DNA from: Rheum nobile | Lineage: Eukaryota > Streptophyta > Magnoliopsida > Caryophyllales > Polygonaceae | Assembly: GCA_027886185.1 (NCBI GenBank) | Contig: WOAB01000593.1 | Span: forward strand, 521,001-585,000 | Direction: 5' to 3' | Length of the DNA stretch: 64,000 nucleotides | Shown: positions 10,572 through 21,127 of the stretch, one piece after another | How the letters are laid out: every line of letters begins with the position of its first letter | How positions within the stretch are numbered: position 1 is the stretch's first letter | Program-made: the position numbers and the translations under genes | Notes under the pieces: generated by a model | The model's input: only the letters and a program-made list of their open reading frames with translations | The model's database searches: none | What the model was told of the DNA's origin: nothing

Positions 10572-13549
10572 CAAGGGCTGCTCCTCCACCTTCTTCTGGC
10601 GATCCTTCGAGTGCGATCCAGGGTCAATGTGAACGTCGTTTGCTTATGGCACGCTCGCGGGATCTCTCTCCAATTGTTCAGGGACGTTCTCCTTGTATTT
10701 TATTGGTTCCAAATGCGTGTTTTTCAGTTTTAAAGAATATCGATGAGCTACCCGCTTCTGTGATTTCTCTTTTGCAGGACTTCACGGACGTCATGCCCGA
10801 TGAGTTGCCGGACGGTCTACCTCCTATACGTGGGATTGAGCACCAGATTGATTTGGTGTCGGGCGCCTCCTTACCCAACCGGGCGGCATACAGGGCGAGC
10901 CCGGAGGAGACTAAAGAACTTCAACGACAAGTTACCGACCTCTTGGACAAGGGCTACATTCGTGAAAGCCTAAGTCCTTGCGGTGTCCCGGTAATCCTCG
11001 TACCGAAAAAGGAGGGCTCATGGAGAATGTGCATGGACTACAGGGCCATCAATCAAATCACGGTGAAGTACCGTCATCCAATCTCTCGCCTTGATGATAT
11101 GCTGGACGAGTTGCATGGGGCCACATTATTTTCAAAGATCGATCTTAGGAGTGGCTACCACCAAATCCGCATGAAGGAAGGCGACGAATGGAAGACGGCA
11201 TTCAAGACGAAGCATGGCCTTTATGAGTGGCTAGTCATGCCGTTCGGACTCACCAACGCACCGAGCACTTTTATGAGGTTAATGAATCACGTCCTTCGTC
11301 ATTTTTTGGGGAAGTTTGTGGTTGTTTATTTTGATGACATTTTAGTGTACAGTCGGTCGTTGCATGAGCATGTTTTACACCTTAGACAAGTTCTAGAATG
11401 CCTTCGGAACGAGCAATTATATGCCAACTTGGCAAAATGTGTGTTTTGCTCGGACACAACGATTTTCCTAGAATTTGTTGTTTCTAAGGATGGGTTGCGA
11501 GTTGACGAAGAAAAAGTCCGTGCCATCAAGGAGTGGCCTACCCCAACTACACCGACCATGGTTCGATCTTTCTTGGGGTTGGCTGGATTCTACAGACGTT
11601 TTGTGCGCGATTTCAGCTCCATTTCCGCGCCTCTACATGAGTTGACAAAGAAAGGCGCCGCCATTACTTGGGAAACAAAGCATGAGGTAGCATTCAGAGT
11701 GCTAAAAGACCGCCTATGCCATGCACCATTACTACAGCTGCCGGACTTCAACAAGGCCTTTGAGGTTGAGTGCGACGCCTCCAACATTGGAATCGGTGGG
11801 GTGCTTCTGCAGGAGCGCCAACCCATCGCGTACTTCAGTGAGAAATTGTCAGGTGCTACACTTAACTATTCTACTTTTGATAAAGAACTGTATGCTCTTA
11901 TCAGGGTGTTGAAGACGTGGCAGCATTACTTGTGGCCAAAGGAGTTCATTATCCATACCGATCATGAGGCCTTGAAGTACCTTAAGCATCAAACCACACT
12001 CGGACGTCGGCATGCGAGATGGGTAGAATTCATGGAGACATTTCCCTATGTGGTGATGCATAAGAAAGGTAAGGAGAATGTGGTAGCCGACGCCCTTTCT
12101 CGCAGGTACGTCCTCTTGTCTTCCCTTGATGCTTCAGTCTTTGGTTTTTCATTGATTAAGGAACTGTATTCGCATGATACTTTCTTTAAATCTATTTATG
12201 AGACTTGCGCATCTCAGGGTTCCTCAGATTCCTACTTCCTTGACCAAGGGTACCTTTATAAGAGTGGAAAGCTATGCATACCATCTTCTTCTATTAGGGA
12301 ACTCTTAGTTAAAGAGGCACATGAGAGTAGGGCACATTTCGGTATAGCCAAAACCGTAGCAGCCCTTAAGGAGCATTTTTATTGGCCCAACATGACTCAC
12401 CAGGTCACTAGGTTTTGCAATGCTTGTGTCACTTGCCATAGGGCCAAGTCTAGATCCAGTCCCTCACTATACACCCCTTTACCTATACCTGATCGTCCTT
12501 GGGAGGACATATCTATGGATTTTGTGATGGGGTTGCCTAGGTCTAAGAAGGGGAGGGACTCTATTTTTGTCGTGGTTGATAGGTTCTCGAAGATGGCTCA
12601 TTTTATACCATGTAAGGGCACTAACAATGCTGCGGATTGTGCTTCACTTTTCTTCGACAATGTTGTGCGTTTACATGGTATACCGCGTTCTATTGTTAGC
12701 GATAGGGACGTGAAATTTGTTAGCCATTTTTGGAGGACTTTGTGGGGTAAGCTAGGTACCAATCTCTTATTCTCTACTAGCTACCACCCGCAGACTGATG
12801 GCCAGACCGAGGTGACCAACCGGACCTTAGGGACTTTGCTTAGGACCATGCTTAGGACCAACCCGCGCCATTGGGAGGACTTACTACCTTTTGTTGAGTT
12901 CTCTTATAACAAGTCTGTCCATTCCGCGACGAACATGTCGCCATTTGCGGTGGTGTACGGCCGGAACCCCCTATCGCCGCTGGACTTGGTGCCACACCCG
13001 CTGAAGGATGGTGATCATGTACGTGGAGCTGCTCGGGCGGAGATGATACAGGAGCTGCATGCTAGGACAAAGGAGCGGCTGGAGAGGAGAGCCCGGCAAC
13101 TGGAGCAGAAGGCCAACAAGGGCCGGCGTCGCATCACTTTCGCGCCCGGGGACCTTGTTTGGTTGCATTTGAGGAAGGATCGGTTTCCATCAAGGAGACG
13201 ATCCAAGCTCGACCAGAGAGGTGATGGCCCGTTCAAGATTTTGGAAGCTTACGGCCCCAATGCCTACAAGCTTGAGCTTCCTGCAGAATATGGCATTCAC
13301 AACACCTTCAACATTGGAGACCTCTCCCCCTACACACCGCCAGACCTTGACATTGACGAATCGGGGACGATTCGAGGCCAAGAAGGGGAGAATGATGCGG
13401 GACAGCCCTTGACATTGACGGAGGCCAAGGAGGAAGAGTCGCTTAGCGTTCGGTCAAGCGGACCAATTACGAGATCTCGTGCTAGAGCCATTGCCCACGC
13501 GACTACGAGCATTGTCGCTAAAGCATTTGCAAGGAATGGAGCGACTTAA
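10547..13549 (+). CDS. CRM1 Pol: reverse transcriptase, RNase H, integrase
   Basis: Open for 1000 codons in the same frame as gag; the first ATG after the stop is at 10640 (969 residues from there). RT has CMDYRAINQITVKYRHPISR and the catalytic box YFDD near residue 230. RNase H has ECDAS (D378), DKELYAL and HTDHEAL. Integrase has a zinc-binding H-H-C-C segment (HESRAHFGIAKT to CNACVTC) and the catalytic triad D627, D688, E724 with exact D-35-E spacing. The C-terminus (GPITRSRARAIAHATTSIV) lies in the 3' LTR. The enzyme domains appear intact. Expression would need readthrough or another copy. The TAA at 13547-13549 is TCA in the 5' LTR, so the tail is about 20 residues short. Confidence 0.9.
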   Translation, partial: NSAEFWTESRAAPPPSSGDPSSAIQGQCERRLLMARSRDLSPIVQGRSPCILLVPNACFSVLKNIDELPASVISLLQDFTDVMPDELPDGLPPIRGIEHQIDLVSGASLPNRAAYRASPEETKELQRQVTDLLDKGYIRESLSPCGVPVILVPKKEGSWRMCMDYRAINQITVKYRHPISRLDDMLDELHGATLFSKIDLRSGYHQIRMKEGDEWKTAFKTKHGLYEWLVMPFGLTNAPSTFMRLMNHVLRHFLGKFVVVYFDDILVYSRSLHEHVLHLRQVLECLRNEQLYANLAKCVFCSDTTIFLEFVVSKDGLRVDEEKVRAIKEWPTPTTPTMVRSFLGLAGFYRRFVRDFSSISAPLHELTKKGAAITWETKHEVAFRVLKDRLCHAPLLQLPDFNKAFEVECDASNIGIGGVLLQERQPIAYFSEKLSGATLNYSTFDKELYALIRVLKTWQHYLWPKEFIIHTDHEALKYLKHQTTLGRRHARWVEFMETFPYVVMHKKGKENVVADALSRRYVLLSSLDASVFGFSLIKELYSHDTFFKSIYETCASQGSSDSYFLDQGYLYKSGKLCIPSSSIRELLVKEAHESRAHFGIAKTVAALKEHFYWPNMTHQVTRFCNACVTCHRAKSRSSPSLYTPLPIPDRPWEDISMDFVMGLPRSKKGRDSIFVVVDRFSKMAHFIPCKGTNNAADCASLFFDNVVRLHGIPRSIVSDRDVKFVSHFWRTLWGKLGTNLLFSTSYHPQTDGQTEVTNRTLGTLLRTMLRTNPRHWEDLLPFVEFSYNKSVHSATNMSPFAVVYGRNPLSPLDLVPHPLKDGDHVRGAARAEMIQELHARTKERLERRARQLEQKANKGRRRITFAPGDLVWLHLRKDRFPSRRRSKLDQRGDGPFKILEAYGPNAYKLELPAEYGIHNTFNIGDLSPYTPPDLDIDESGTIRGQEGENDAGQPLTLTEAKEEESLSVRSSGPITRSRARAIAHATTSIVAKAFARNGAT
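13381..13392 (+). other. CRM1 polypurine tract, inside the coding frame
   Basis: AGAAGGGGAGAA lies immediately before the 3' LTR and primes plus-strand synthesis. It is translated as part of the Pol C-terminus (GQEGEND region), so it serves both as coding sequence and as priming site. Confidence 0.8.
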
Positions 13550-14294
13550 ACTTCCACACCTACCGCTGTTATGTGTTCGGTGGCCTCTTATCAAGAGGAG
13601 AAGTCATAAACATTATTAGACATCTTGGGAATTGTTTTTATTTGTTTACTCTCGTATTTTGCATTATTACTATTTTTGGGTATTAGGAAAGTTACTATCT
13701 TCGGTAACTTAGGATCCTTTATATTGAAACTTGGAACCCTAATTTTGGTACGTTGAATTGAAGCAAGCCTTGTTGTGAGAATTTCTCCACCCCTTGCTCA
13801 ACGTCAACCCTAACCCTAGTTCTCTTTGAACTGTCATCACGCACTCCCTCCTGTTTGTTTCCTCTACTGTTCGGAATCCTTGCCTGACCGGATTCACTGT
13901 TGTTTCGCCGGCGTTGGAGTCGTTCTCCTACTTCATCACGCCGCCGGTGCTGCACTTTCCCGTGCCCGAGTTGTCTTGGCGCAGTCGCCACGTCTTGCTG
14001 TTGTTCAAGCGAAATTAGCGTAACTGAGACTTCACAATTGCTCCCACGTTAATTAGCAACCCCTTTGCTAATTAATTATTCATCATCATTGTCCGTCGCA
14101 CAAGATTCGTTCACAATTCCTGTTCGTTGTGTTCGGTCAAGAAGTCACAGTGGAGTCCAAAATTAATTAGTTAACTATCCTTGACTAATTCATTTGTGGT
14201 TCAATCCTTCGTTCAATCCCCAAGAGTCGTTCCTAATCCGCGCCCTACCTAGATCCGTCCCAAGCGAAGCCATTTCAAAGGGGTTTTCGCATCA
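13393..14294 (+). repeat. CRM1 3' LTR
   Basis: 902 bp, the same length as the 5' LTR, with about a dozen substitutions and no gaps seen. Differences include TCA to TAA at 13547-13549 and several in the last 250 bp. Ends CGCATCA and is followed by the TSD. Confidence 0.95.
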
Positions 14295-14299
14295 TGAAC
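14295..14299 (+). repeat. Right target-site duplication of CRM1 (TGAAC)
   Basis: Exact repeat of 6258-6262, proving insertion into TEK1 by a complete element. Confidence 0.95.
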
Positions 14300-15060
14300 T
14301 TTGGGATTTTGCATATAAGGAAATTGTGAGGGAGATGCGTGTTCTCCTATTAAAGGTGTAATATATAGAAATGAGGTTGCGGATGAGATCAAGTGGACTT
14401 GAGAAAAAGGGGCAACCCACGTTGGTTAAGGTAGTCTTATAAAAACGTTCGGATGAGACAAGAGTATAATCCTATAGAATGGATTAGTGATTCATGTTAT
14501 GGTAATCAAGCATAGATTGTGAGATAAATATATGGCATAAGGGCCGGATATGATAAGGGTAACAAGTGAATCGTTCATGTAAGGTCTGTATGACAGGTGG
14601 AAGTACTAAGTTGTAGTACTGTTGATTTCTAAGTATATATTCAAGGACCGAACTGTCGAAAGAAGGTTAGTAGAAAGATGTTGTATTCTTCTATGAAAGG
14701 ACATTAAGGTCTTTCGGAGGAAGAATGCATGACAGCAAGGTTACATTGGAGATTTTTGTAAGGATACTCTGGTGAAGGCAATGGTAATCATGTAGATGAT
14801 TACATCTATTCTATCGAGAGTAAGGATTGTAGACCAAATTGGTTAAGGATACCAACCTAAGAAGGTTAGGGTATTTACTTCGAGAGAAGTTTAGAAGTAA
14901 GAGTAGAGAATATGTATTCTCATAATTAGTATAGCGAATCTATTGTGGTGATCATAACTTTGAGAATGGTCACGAGTTAGTACAAGTATAGCATATGGCG
15001 ATAGGATATGCTGAGAACTTGTGTACTCGATCGTCCGACTAGCTGGAGGGACAGCCTGAG
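14300..15060 (+). mobile_element. Degenerate internal sequence of TEK1, right of CRM1
   Basis: Continues the non-coding TEK1 interior after CRM1. Stop-rich, with no recognisable domain. The integrase core should lie in or before this region but is absent. Confidence 0.5.
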
Positions 15061-15739
15061 TCTGATTGAGTTCACATACAACAATAGTTGACATGCTACT
15101 ATCAAGATGGCTCCATTCGAGGCTTTGTATGGTCGAAAGTGCAGATCTTTGATTTGTTGGGATGAGAATGCCGACAAGATTCTGCTCGGACCAGAGCTAG
15201 TCGAAAGGACCGCCTCAGACATTGCCTTGATAAGACAAAGAATGTTGACTGCCTAGAGTCGACAAAAGTCTTACGCTGACCCGAAGCGTAGGAATGTTGA
15301 ATTCGAGGTTGGTGACAAAGTATTTGTCAAGGTGTCACCATCCAAAGGTGTGTTCAGATTTGGTAAGCGTGGGAAGCTTAACCCTCGCTATGTAGGACCA
15401 TTCGAGATCCTTGATAGGGTGGGATCTCTAGCGTACCGTTTGGCATTGCCGCCATCGGCACATCCAGTGCACAACGTGTTTCACGTATCATTGTTAAGGA
15501 AGTATGTGCCAGATGAATGTCATGTGCTGAGTTATGAAGACATCGAGATCCAGGCAAACGGTACCTACGAGGAGATACCTGTGCGTATTCTCGAGCGTCG
15601 TGAGAAGAAGCTACGCAGCAGGGTGGTACCGTTGGTACGAATTTTGTGGTCCAAGTCAGGAACCGAAGAGGTTACTTGGGAGACTTGGGAGACTGAAGAG
15701 GATATGCTTAGACGCTTTCCCGAGTTGTTTTCGGCCTAG
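15061..15739 (+). pseudogene. TEK1 integrase C-terminus with chromodomain-like tail
   Basis: Begins in the late integrase region (MAPFEALYGRKCRS, 15108 onward), then SRQKSYADPKRRN, the GKLNPRYVGPFEILDRVG box and NVFHVSLLRKYVPD. It ends with a chromodomain-like segment (EEVTWETWETEEDMLRRFPE). This order identifies a Tekay/Del chromovirus. TAG at 15254-15256 stands where the family has Gln (CAG) before SRQKSY. Downstream of it, an uninterrupted frame (15332-15739) encodes the last 135 residues. The integrase tail and chromodomain are thought to steer insertion toward marked chromatin. Here it is a remnant without a catalytic core. Confidence 0.85.
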
Positions 15740-15770
15740 AATAATCAAGTTTCGGGGTCGAAACTTCTTT

Positions 15771-15784
15771 TAAGGGGGAGGTAA
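15771..15784 (+). other. TEK1 polypurine tract
   Basis: TAAGGGGGAGGTAA directly precedes the 3' LTR. The same tract, AAGGGGGAGGTGATG, precedes the 3' LTR of TEK4 on the other strand, supporting a family relationship. Confidence 0.85.
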
Positions 15785-16031
15785 TGTAATATCCCTCATT
15801 TTATAAGGATATTTTGGATTTTTTCCAACTCCCGTATTACAAGTCGGATTAATTTCAGAGAAGTTCAGACATTCGGTAATATGTTTGATCTCTGTAATAT
15901 TTTTTCCGAGTAATATAAAATACAGTTAACATGTGTTCAAGGTTAAATAGTCGTCCGTGTTCGAATATATTTAACCCGGGGTTAAGAAGATTAACCCAAG
16001 ATTTAAAACGGACAAGAGGGTGAAAAATGGC

Positions 16032-16560
16032 CTTGACCGCACCCCGCGGTCAAGTGGCCGCACCCGCGGCGAAGGCCAAATTTGGATGCGGCAACAGAGT
16101 CGCCACCGCACCCAGCGGCCACGCCACCGCACCCCGCGGTGCAAGCCATCTTCGTCGCGATAAGATTTCTGAAAATCTTATCCTTGGCCGAGCAAGTTGC
16201 TCCACTTGTTGTTCCCTTGTTCCCAGCTGGTCTCCTTGCTTGTCCCCTCTGAGGAAGCTCACTGATGGGCTATAAAAGGGGGTTGAATTCAGAAGTCAAA
16301 GGGCACTTCACCTTCCTCCTCTGTTTTCTCCATTGAAGCACCAAGCTTTGAGCTTTGTTGTGAAGGTGTTCGAATCCGTTTGAGTGTTGGAAAAGGTACT
16401 CCTAAGTGGTATTCAAATGCCTAAGGTGTTGGGAGATCAAACCAAGAACGAATCAAAGTCGAACAAATTGATTTGGGAGAGTTCTCCATCGAAAATCTGT
16501 CAAGACCTTCACCACTGTAACCTGGCCGCACCCGCGGCAGAGGCTCCACCGCACCCGCGG
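16032..16560 (+). repeat. GC-rich palindromic clusters of the TEK1 3' LTR
   Basis: The upstream cluster (16032-16143) matches 505-616. The downstream cluster has cores CCGCACCCGCGG at 16526-16537 and 16549-16560 only. The TATA box lies between them at 16271-16277. Confidence 0.85.
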
Positions 16561-16800
16561 CGAGCCTTGTCCGAGTGTGTGTTCTTGGGTGTTTGGCTTG
16601 AGGCGAGGCTTGATTCTTTTGATTTTTTTCCTATTCTTTTAGATTCAATTATGTAGATATTGAATCTAACTTAGGATTTCTTTATGGGTCGATCCGAAGG
16701 AATCTGTGTTGCCAGATCTGTCCCTATTTCGAGCCCGGAAATCCCATCGTCGTCTTTAAGCTTCTACGGATCTAAGGCAAGTGGCGGTTCGCTCTTGCTC

Positions 16801-19225
16801 TGTAACACCCCGTAATTTTTAAGGGTATTTTGAATTGTTTTAAATTTTTCTTATGCCCGTTTTGCTAGACGGATTTAATTCAGTGAGTCTCGGACCTTCT
16901 CAAAAGGGGTCTGAGCTCTGTAAAATTTTCCGAGCATTATATAATACAGTTGAAGTGTTTTCGGGGTTAATTTGTCGTTAGTATACGAATATATTTAACC
17001 CGGAGTTAAGAAATTTAATCCGAACCAAGTTCGAATAAGAATAAGTGAAGTCGGCCAGAAACCGCGATCAACCGCGATTGACCGCGATGAACCGCGACCT
17101 GACGCGATCGGCCGCGATCGCGGTAATGCCTTTTGCTGAGCAGTGTCGTCTTCCTCGCGTGGCGGTTACTGTAGCTCTGTTTTTTTTTTCTGATTTTTCT
17201 GGAAGGGCAGGTGGCTCTCCAGCTGGCTTTGGCTTGTTCCCTTGTTCCCTGCGTGTTTCCCTTGGTGGAGGCTCGGATTTGGGCTATAAAAGGGGTGAGA
17301 ATCGGAGCTCTCTTTCTCTTCTTCTTCCTTCTTCTTCCTCCTCTATTTCTCCTCTGTTTTTCACCATTGTTGAGCAGTTTTGGAGCTTCGTGTGTGGGAG
17401 ATTTCGAGTGTCTCTTGAGTTGAGAAGGTGCTCTTGAGTGTTGTGTGAAGCTTTGTGGTGTTGGGAGATCGAACCATAGACAAATCGAAGGAAAACAAAT
17501 CGGTTTGGGTAAGAAATTCTCCATTGTCGTCTCGTGAGCTAGCCACTGTCACAGCACGAAAACCGCGACCGACCGCGACCGACCGCGACCTGCCGCGATC
17601 GCGGTATTGTGTCCGAGTTGTGTGTTTTGTGGTTTGGCTTTGGGCTTTGCTTGTTTCCTTTGATTTCTTCTTGTATTCTTTTAGATTCATATATAAGTGT
17701 ATTGAATCTAACTTAGGGTCTTGTTATGGTCCATTTCTTAGGGATTTATTATCCAAGATTTGCTCCAGTTTCAGATCCAAGAGCCCGTTGTCTCTAAGCT
17801 TTGCTTAAGCTTCTGCGGATTTAGGCAAGTGGCGGTTCGCTCTTGCTCATCATTCCATATTTCAATTAATTATCAATAGTTTTGTTGTTAATTAATTTGG
17901 GATGATTGTTAATTATGTTGGAATTGTTTGATAACGTTATGTGATAAAAAAGAAGATATTATACTAGGTTGTATATTTTGCTAGAACCGACGCTAGTCTA
18001 TTCTAGATTTGTGCAGGTGAAGGCCGTAAGGGACTTTGATGTCATTTATTGTGTGTGTTTAGATTATTAAATCTAGGGTGTTTGCCAGGTGGGCATAGAT
18101 ATGGATAGTTGTGCAGGTGGGGCCGTGATGGCTCTGTGTGGTGTGTTTGTGTGTTTAACTGTGTAGTTAGCACGAGTATTCGTAGGGACAATGGATGGAG
18201 GTCCTGTCGTCTCTTTATAATAAATTGGTGAGTCATGACTAACTTCTATACTCGAGTGGAGTAAGAAGTGGTGCACTCTGCAGGTGTCATAACCCGGTTC
18301 GATATGTGTTCCGCGAGTGGCGGACATGTATGTAAAAGCTTATAACGTGATGTGGTGTGTGGTCATTTAAATAAGATACGTGCCATGAGTATGCACATAA
18401 TGAAAATGCCTTGACCATATTATTAAAGTGTCGTATGAGTAAGCACTTATTTAAAATGTTTGGCGAGTAGTGCAGCTAGGCGCTAGTGCAGCTAGGAAAA
18501 GCTCGTCTTAGTTGTAAATCGCTCGTATGCGATACTTGTGTGATGTGGTTGTGTGTGTTTGGATACGTTTTCCAACATTTGTTATCATGTTTCCTATAAG
18601 GCTCATTTCATTTTGGAGTCTTCTTTTGGGGATTGATTGTTGTGAGACTCGATCTCCAGAATCTTCTCTTGTGCATACCCTTTTGTTATTCCAGTAGGAG
18701 TATGATGGTTGACTAGCGTACTCGGTTATTATTCGAGGGACGATGAGTCTAACCTAATGCGACTGCTTCGAACCACTCTGCTTTGTGCCCTTGCTAGTCT
18801 ATTCATTTAGACTAACCAACCTTTATATTCCTTGCATGGTTGGCTGGTGTCATCCGTCCGATTCGGCACATCAGGTGTGTTGCTGTTCAGTGAAGGCTAG
18901 AGCGACTATGAAGATGAACAGTGTTTTGTTTTCGACAACTTGTCTTGTCGCTTTGTGTTTAAAACGATTTCCGCTGTGCTATTTTGTATTTTGTTTATAA
19001 GTCTTCCGTTGTAAATTCTGATTTTTGTATTGATGATGTATTTGGGTCGTTTTAGGAATCGTGTAATTCCGCGACCATGTGGTTTAATAAAAGTTATGAT
19101 TTTAGTATCGTAACTGTGTTTTAAGTCAGTTATGACGTCGGAAAAGCCTGGGGTGACTTCGGGGTTTACGCCCGGGGTCATCGGCAGTAACGCTTTCAAA
19201 TGGGGTTAAATTTGGGGGTGTTACA
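16801..19225 (+). mobile_element. Solo LTR of a second Tekay-type family (TEK2), 2425 bp
   Basis: TGTAACACCCCGTAATT...GGGGGTGTTACA flanked by the direct repeat TGCTC (16796-16800 and 19226-19230), with no internal region. This is the footprint of an element deleted by recombination between its LTRs. A TATA box is at 17285-17291, palindromic clusters at 17061-17124 and 17561-17605, a doubled AGTGCAGCTAG near 18470-18500, and the conserved two-hairpin block at 18795-18875. Frames such as 17015-17524 minus have no domain and are discounted. Confidence 0.95.
17061..17605 (+). repeat. ACCGCGA repeats with the palindrome CCGCGATCGCGG in the solo LTR
   Basis: Two clusters flank the TATA box. The upstream one has several ACCGCGAnn units ending in the perfect 12-bp palindrome at 17112-17123. 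The downstream one has GACCGCGACC units ending in the same palindrome at 17593-17604. The identical 12-mer is found in TAT-C at 42102-42113. Confidence 0.9.
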
Positions 19226-20425
19226 TGCTCATCATTCCATATTTCAATTAATTATCAATTGTTTAGTTGTTAATTAATTTGGGATGATTTACTGATTTAT
19301 TGTTCGTTGGGAACAACTTTGTTAATAATTGATTAAAATATGATATTATAATAGGTTGTATATATGCTAGAACAATGCTATTATAGATATAATTGATTAA
19401 AAGATGATATTATACTAGGTTGTATATCTGCTAGAACGACGCTAGTATAAATATATGTTTATGATGTTGGCCATGTTGGCTTGGATGTGGATTATTACTG
19501 TGTTGAACTGTTAGTTAGCACGAGTATTCGTAGGAACGCTTGGACTTTGCGAGGTCCATTCGTTTCTTTATAACTTGGCAAATAACAGGGCGATCAAGAC
19601 CCTATGCCAAACTTTCTGGTCATGACTAACCGAGATGTGGATATAGAGGCTTGGACTCTGCGATGTGGATATAAAAGCTTATAACGTGATGTGAGTTTTG
19701 GAATTAAATAAGATAAGTGCCGTTAGTCGCACATAATTAATATACCTTCGGCGAGTAGTGCAGCTAGACGATAGTGCAGCTAGGAAAACTCGTCTTAACC
19801 TTTAAATCGCTCGTATGCGATACTGTGATTCTGTGATTAATTAAGTTTCCCAACATTTGTCATATTTCCGATAAGACTCATTTCCATGGGAGTCTTCTCT
19901 TCAGTGCATATCTTATTTGATACTCATTCAGGGAAAGTATCGGGTTATGTATCGTTCCGTCGGTTATTATTCGAGGGACAATGATAGTAAACGGGTACGA
20001 TCTCTCGAATCACTCTGCTTTGTACCCCTTGCTTGGTCTTTCATTAGACTAACCAACCGTAATTGTTCTCTGTATGGTTGGCTGGTGTCATCCGTTCGAT
20101 TCGGCACATCAGATAAATTACGGATCCGAGAAGGCTAGAACGACTATAAAGACGAACGATGTTTTTGTTGTTATTTTAAGACTTTCGCTGTGTTAATTAT
20201 GTTTTGTATTTAAGACTTCCGCTGTAATAATTCTGATAATGTATTTTGATGTATTTGGAATTATGCTGTAATTCTGAGACTTGGTTTTAATGGAAGTTAT
20301 GATATGTTGTATCATAATTATGGTTTAATGATTTATATCAACTGGAAAAGCCTTGGGTGACATCGGACAGTCTGTCTGAGGTCACTGGCGGTAATACTTT
20401 CAAGAGGTTAATTGGGGGTGTTACA

Positions 20426-21127
20426 GACTTGGTATCAGAGCCGATTTTTTTTTTCTTTCGGGTCGGGTTTAAAATGTTTTACTGGAACAAAATTTTTAAA
20501 CCGATCACTCGTTTGAAATTGAGAAATATTTTCGAAGGCTCTGAATTTTCAAAGAAATTTTTTACCATTCATAGTCGTGCCTTCTCTTTAGTCTAATATG
20601 GAAACGAACTTCCATATTTAGAAAGACTAATTCTCTGTTCGTCACCCGTAATTCTGAGTACTTTCGTTTCTCTTCAGAGGACTCGGAAGAAGCCGAGGTG
20701 GTTTCGCCATCTCCAGTAAGGCTTGAATTCCCAGTTCCCTCGTTAAGATTTAAGGTTGTAGAACCCAGTAACTCGGTTTGAATTCATCAATAGAAATTAC
20801 CAAGTTAATCTACTCTGAGTTGATTACATTAAGTATTTTTGAGAAATATTAATGTATAAAATACTTGGAACCTGATCGGTAAACAGATGGTGAACATGAG
20901 GAACACTATTCGTGTTGGTGCTGGGCCAAACAATAACCCCAGACCAAATGCGAGGAATGTTGCGAACCCTGGAAAGGAACACGAGTTTGTTGCTCACAAC
21001 AATCCAGTGGGCAATGACCAAGTTTAGGTCAACACACCAGTGATGTTTGATGCCGCAACAATAGAGGCAATCCGTGGTTTGGTGATACAAGCGCTCATCG
21101 ACATTATACGAACAATCGCGCCTCAGG
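20426..21127 (+). mobile_element. Second TEK1 internal start: primer site, leader and truncated gag
   Basis: TGGTATCAGAGC at 20430-20441 and the following leader and gag start (ATG at 20887) match 2489-3190 closely. The gag frame has TAG at 21025-21027 where the first copy has CAG (3084-3086). Homology stops after 'cctcagg' near 21127. The arrangement is LTR-internal-LTR-internal, from unequal recombination between copies or a tandem insertion. Confidence 0.9.

Larger units (their letters stand above)
6263..14294 (+). mobile_element. CRM1: complete CRM-like Ty3/gypsy retrotransposon, 8032 bp
   Basis: Two 902-bp LTRs with 7-bp inverted ends (TGATGCG...CGCATCA), a 5-bp TSD, a tRNA-iMet-type primer site and a polypurine tract. 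One reading frame for Gag-Pol runs from 8000 and ends inside the 3' LTR. The LTRs differ at roughly a dozen sites by eye, indicating recent insertion. LTR ends starting TGATG and a coding 3' end within the LTR, with a short basic C-terminal motif, are known traits of plant centromeric (CRM) chromoviruses. The clade is therefore inferred, not proved. Confidence 0.85.
15785..20425 (+). repeat. TEK1 3' LTR, split by a solo LTR
   Basis: Left part 15785-16800 and right part 19226-20425. Without the insert and its duplicated TGCTC it is about 2211 bp, against 2227 bp for the 5' LTR. The main differences are one fewer 23-bp palindromic unit and a short extra segment near 20175-20190. It is followed by a primer site, not by flanking DNA. 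Confidence 0.9.
258..21127 (+). mobile_element. TEK1: Tekay/Del-type Ty3/gypsy chromovirus, degenerate, with nested insertions and a partial second unit
   Basis: Bounded by a 5' LTR (258-2484) and a 3' LTR (15785-20425), both TGTAATATCC...GGGGGTGTTACA, with a tRNA-iMet-type primer site after the left LTR and a polypurine tract before the right one. The internal part keeps pieces of gag, protease, reverse transcriptase and an integrase C-terminus with chromodomain-like tail, all broken. RNase H and the integrase core are missing. CRM1 is inserted at 6263 and a solo LTR at 16801. A second primer site and gag start follow the right LTR and stop near 21127. No right-hand TSD could be found. Confidence 0.85.

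Noticed and set aside
17015..17524. 169-codon minus-strand frame in the solo LTR
   Set aside because: Arg/Lys-rich composition comes from the ACCGCGA units; no domain and it lies wholly in LTR sequence.
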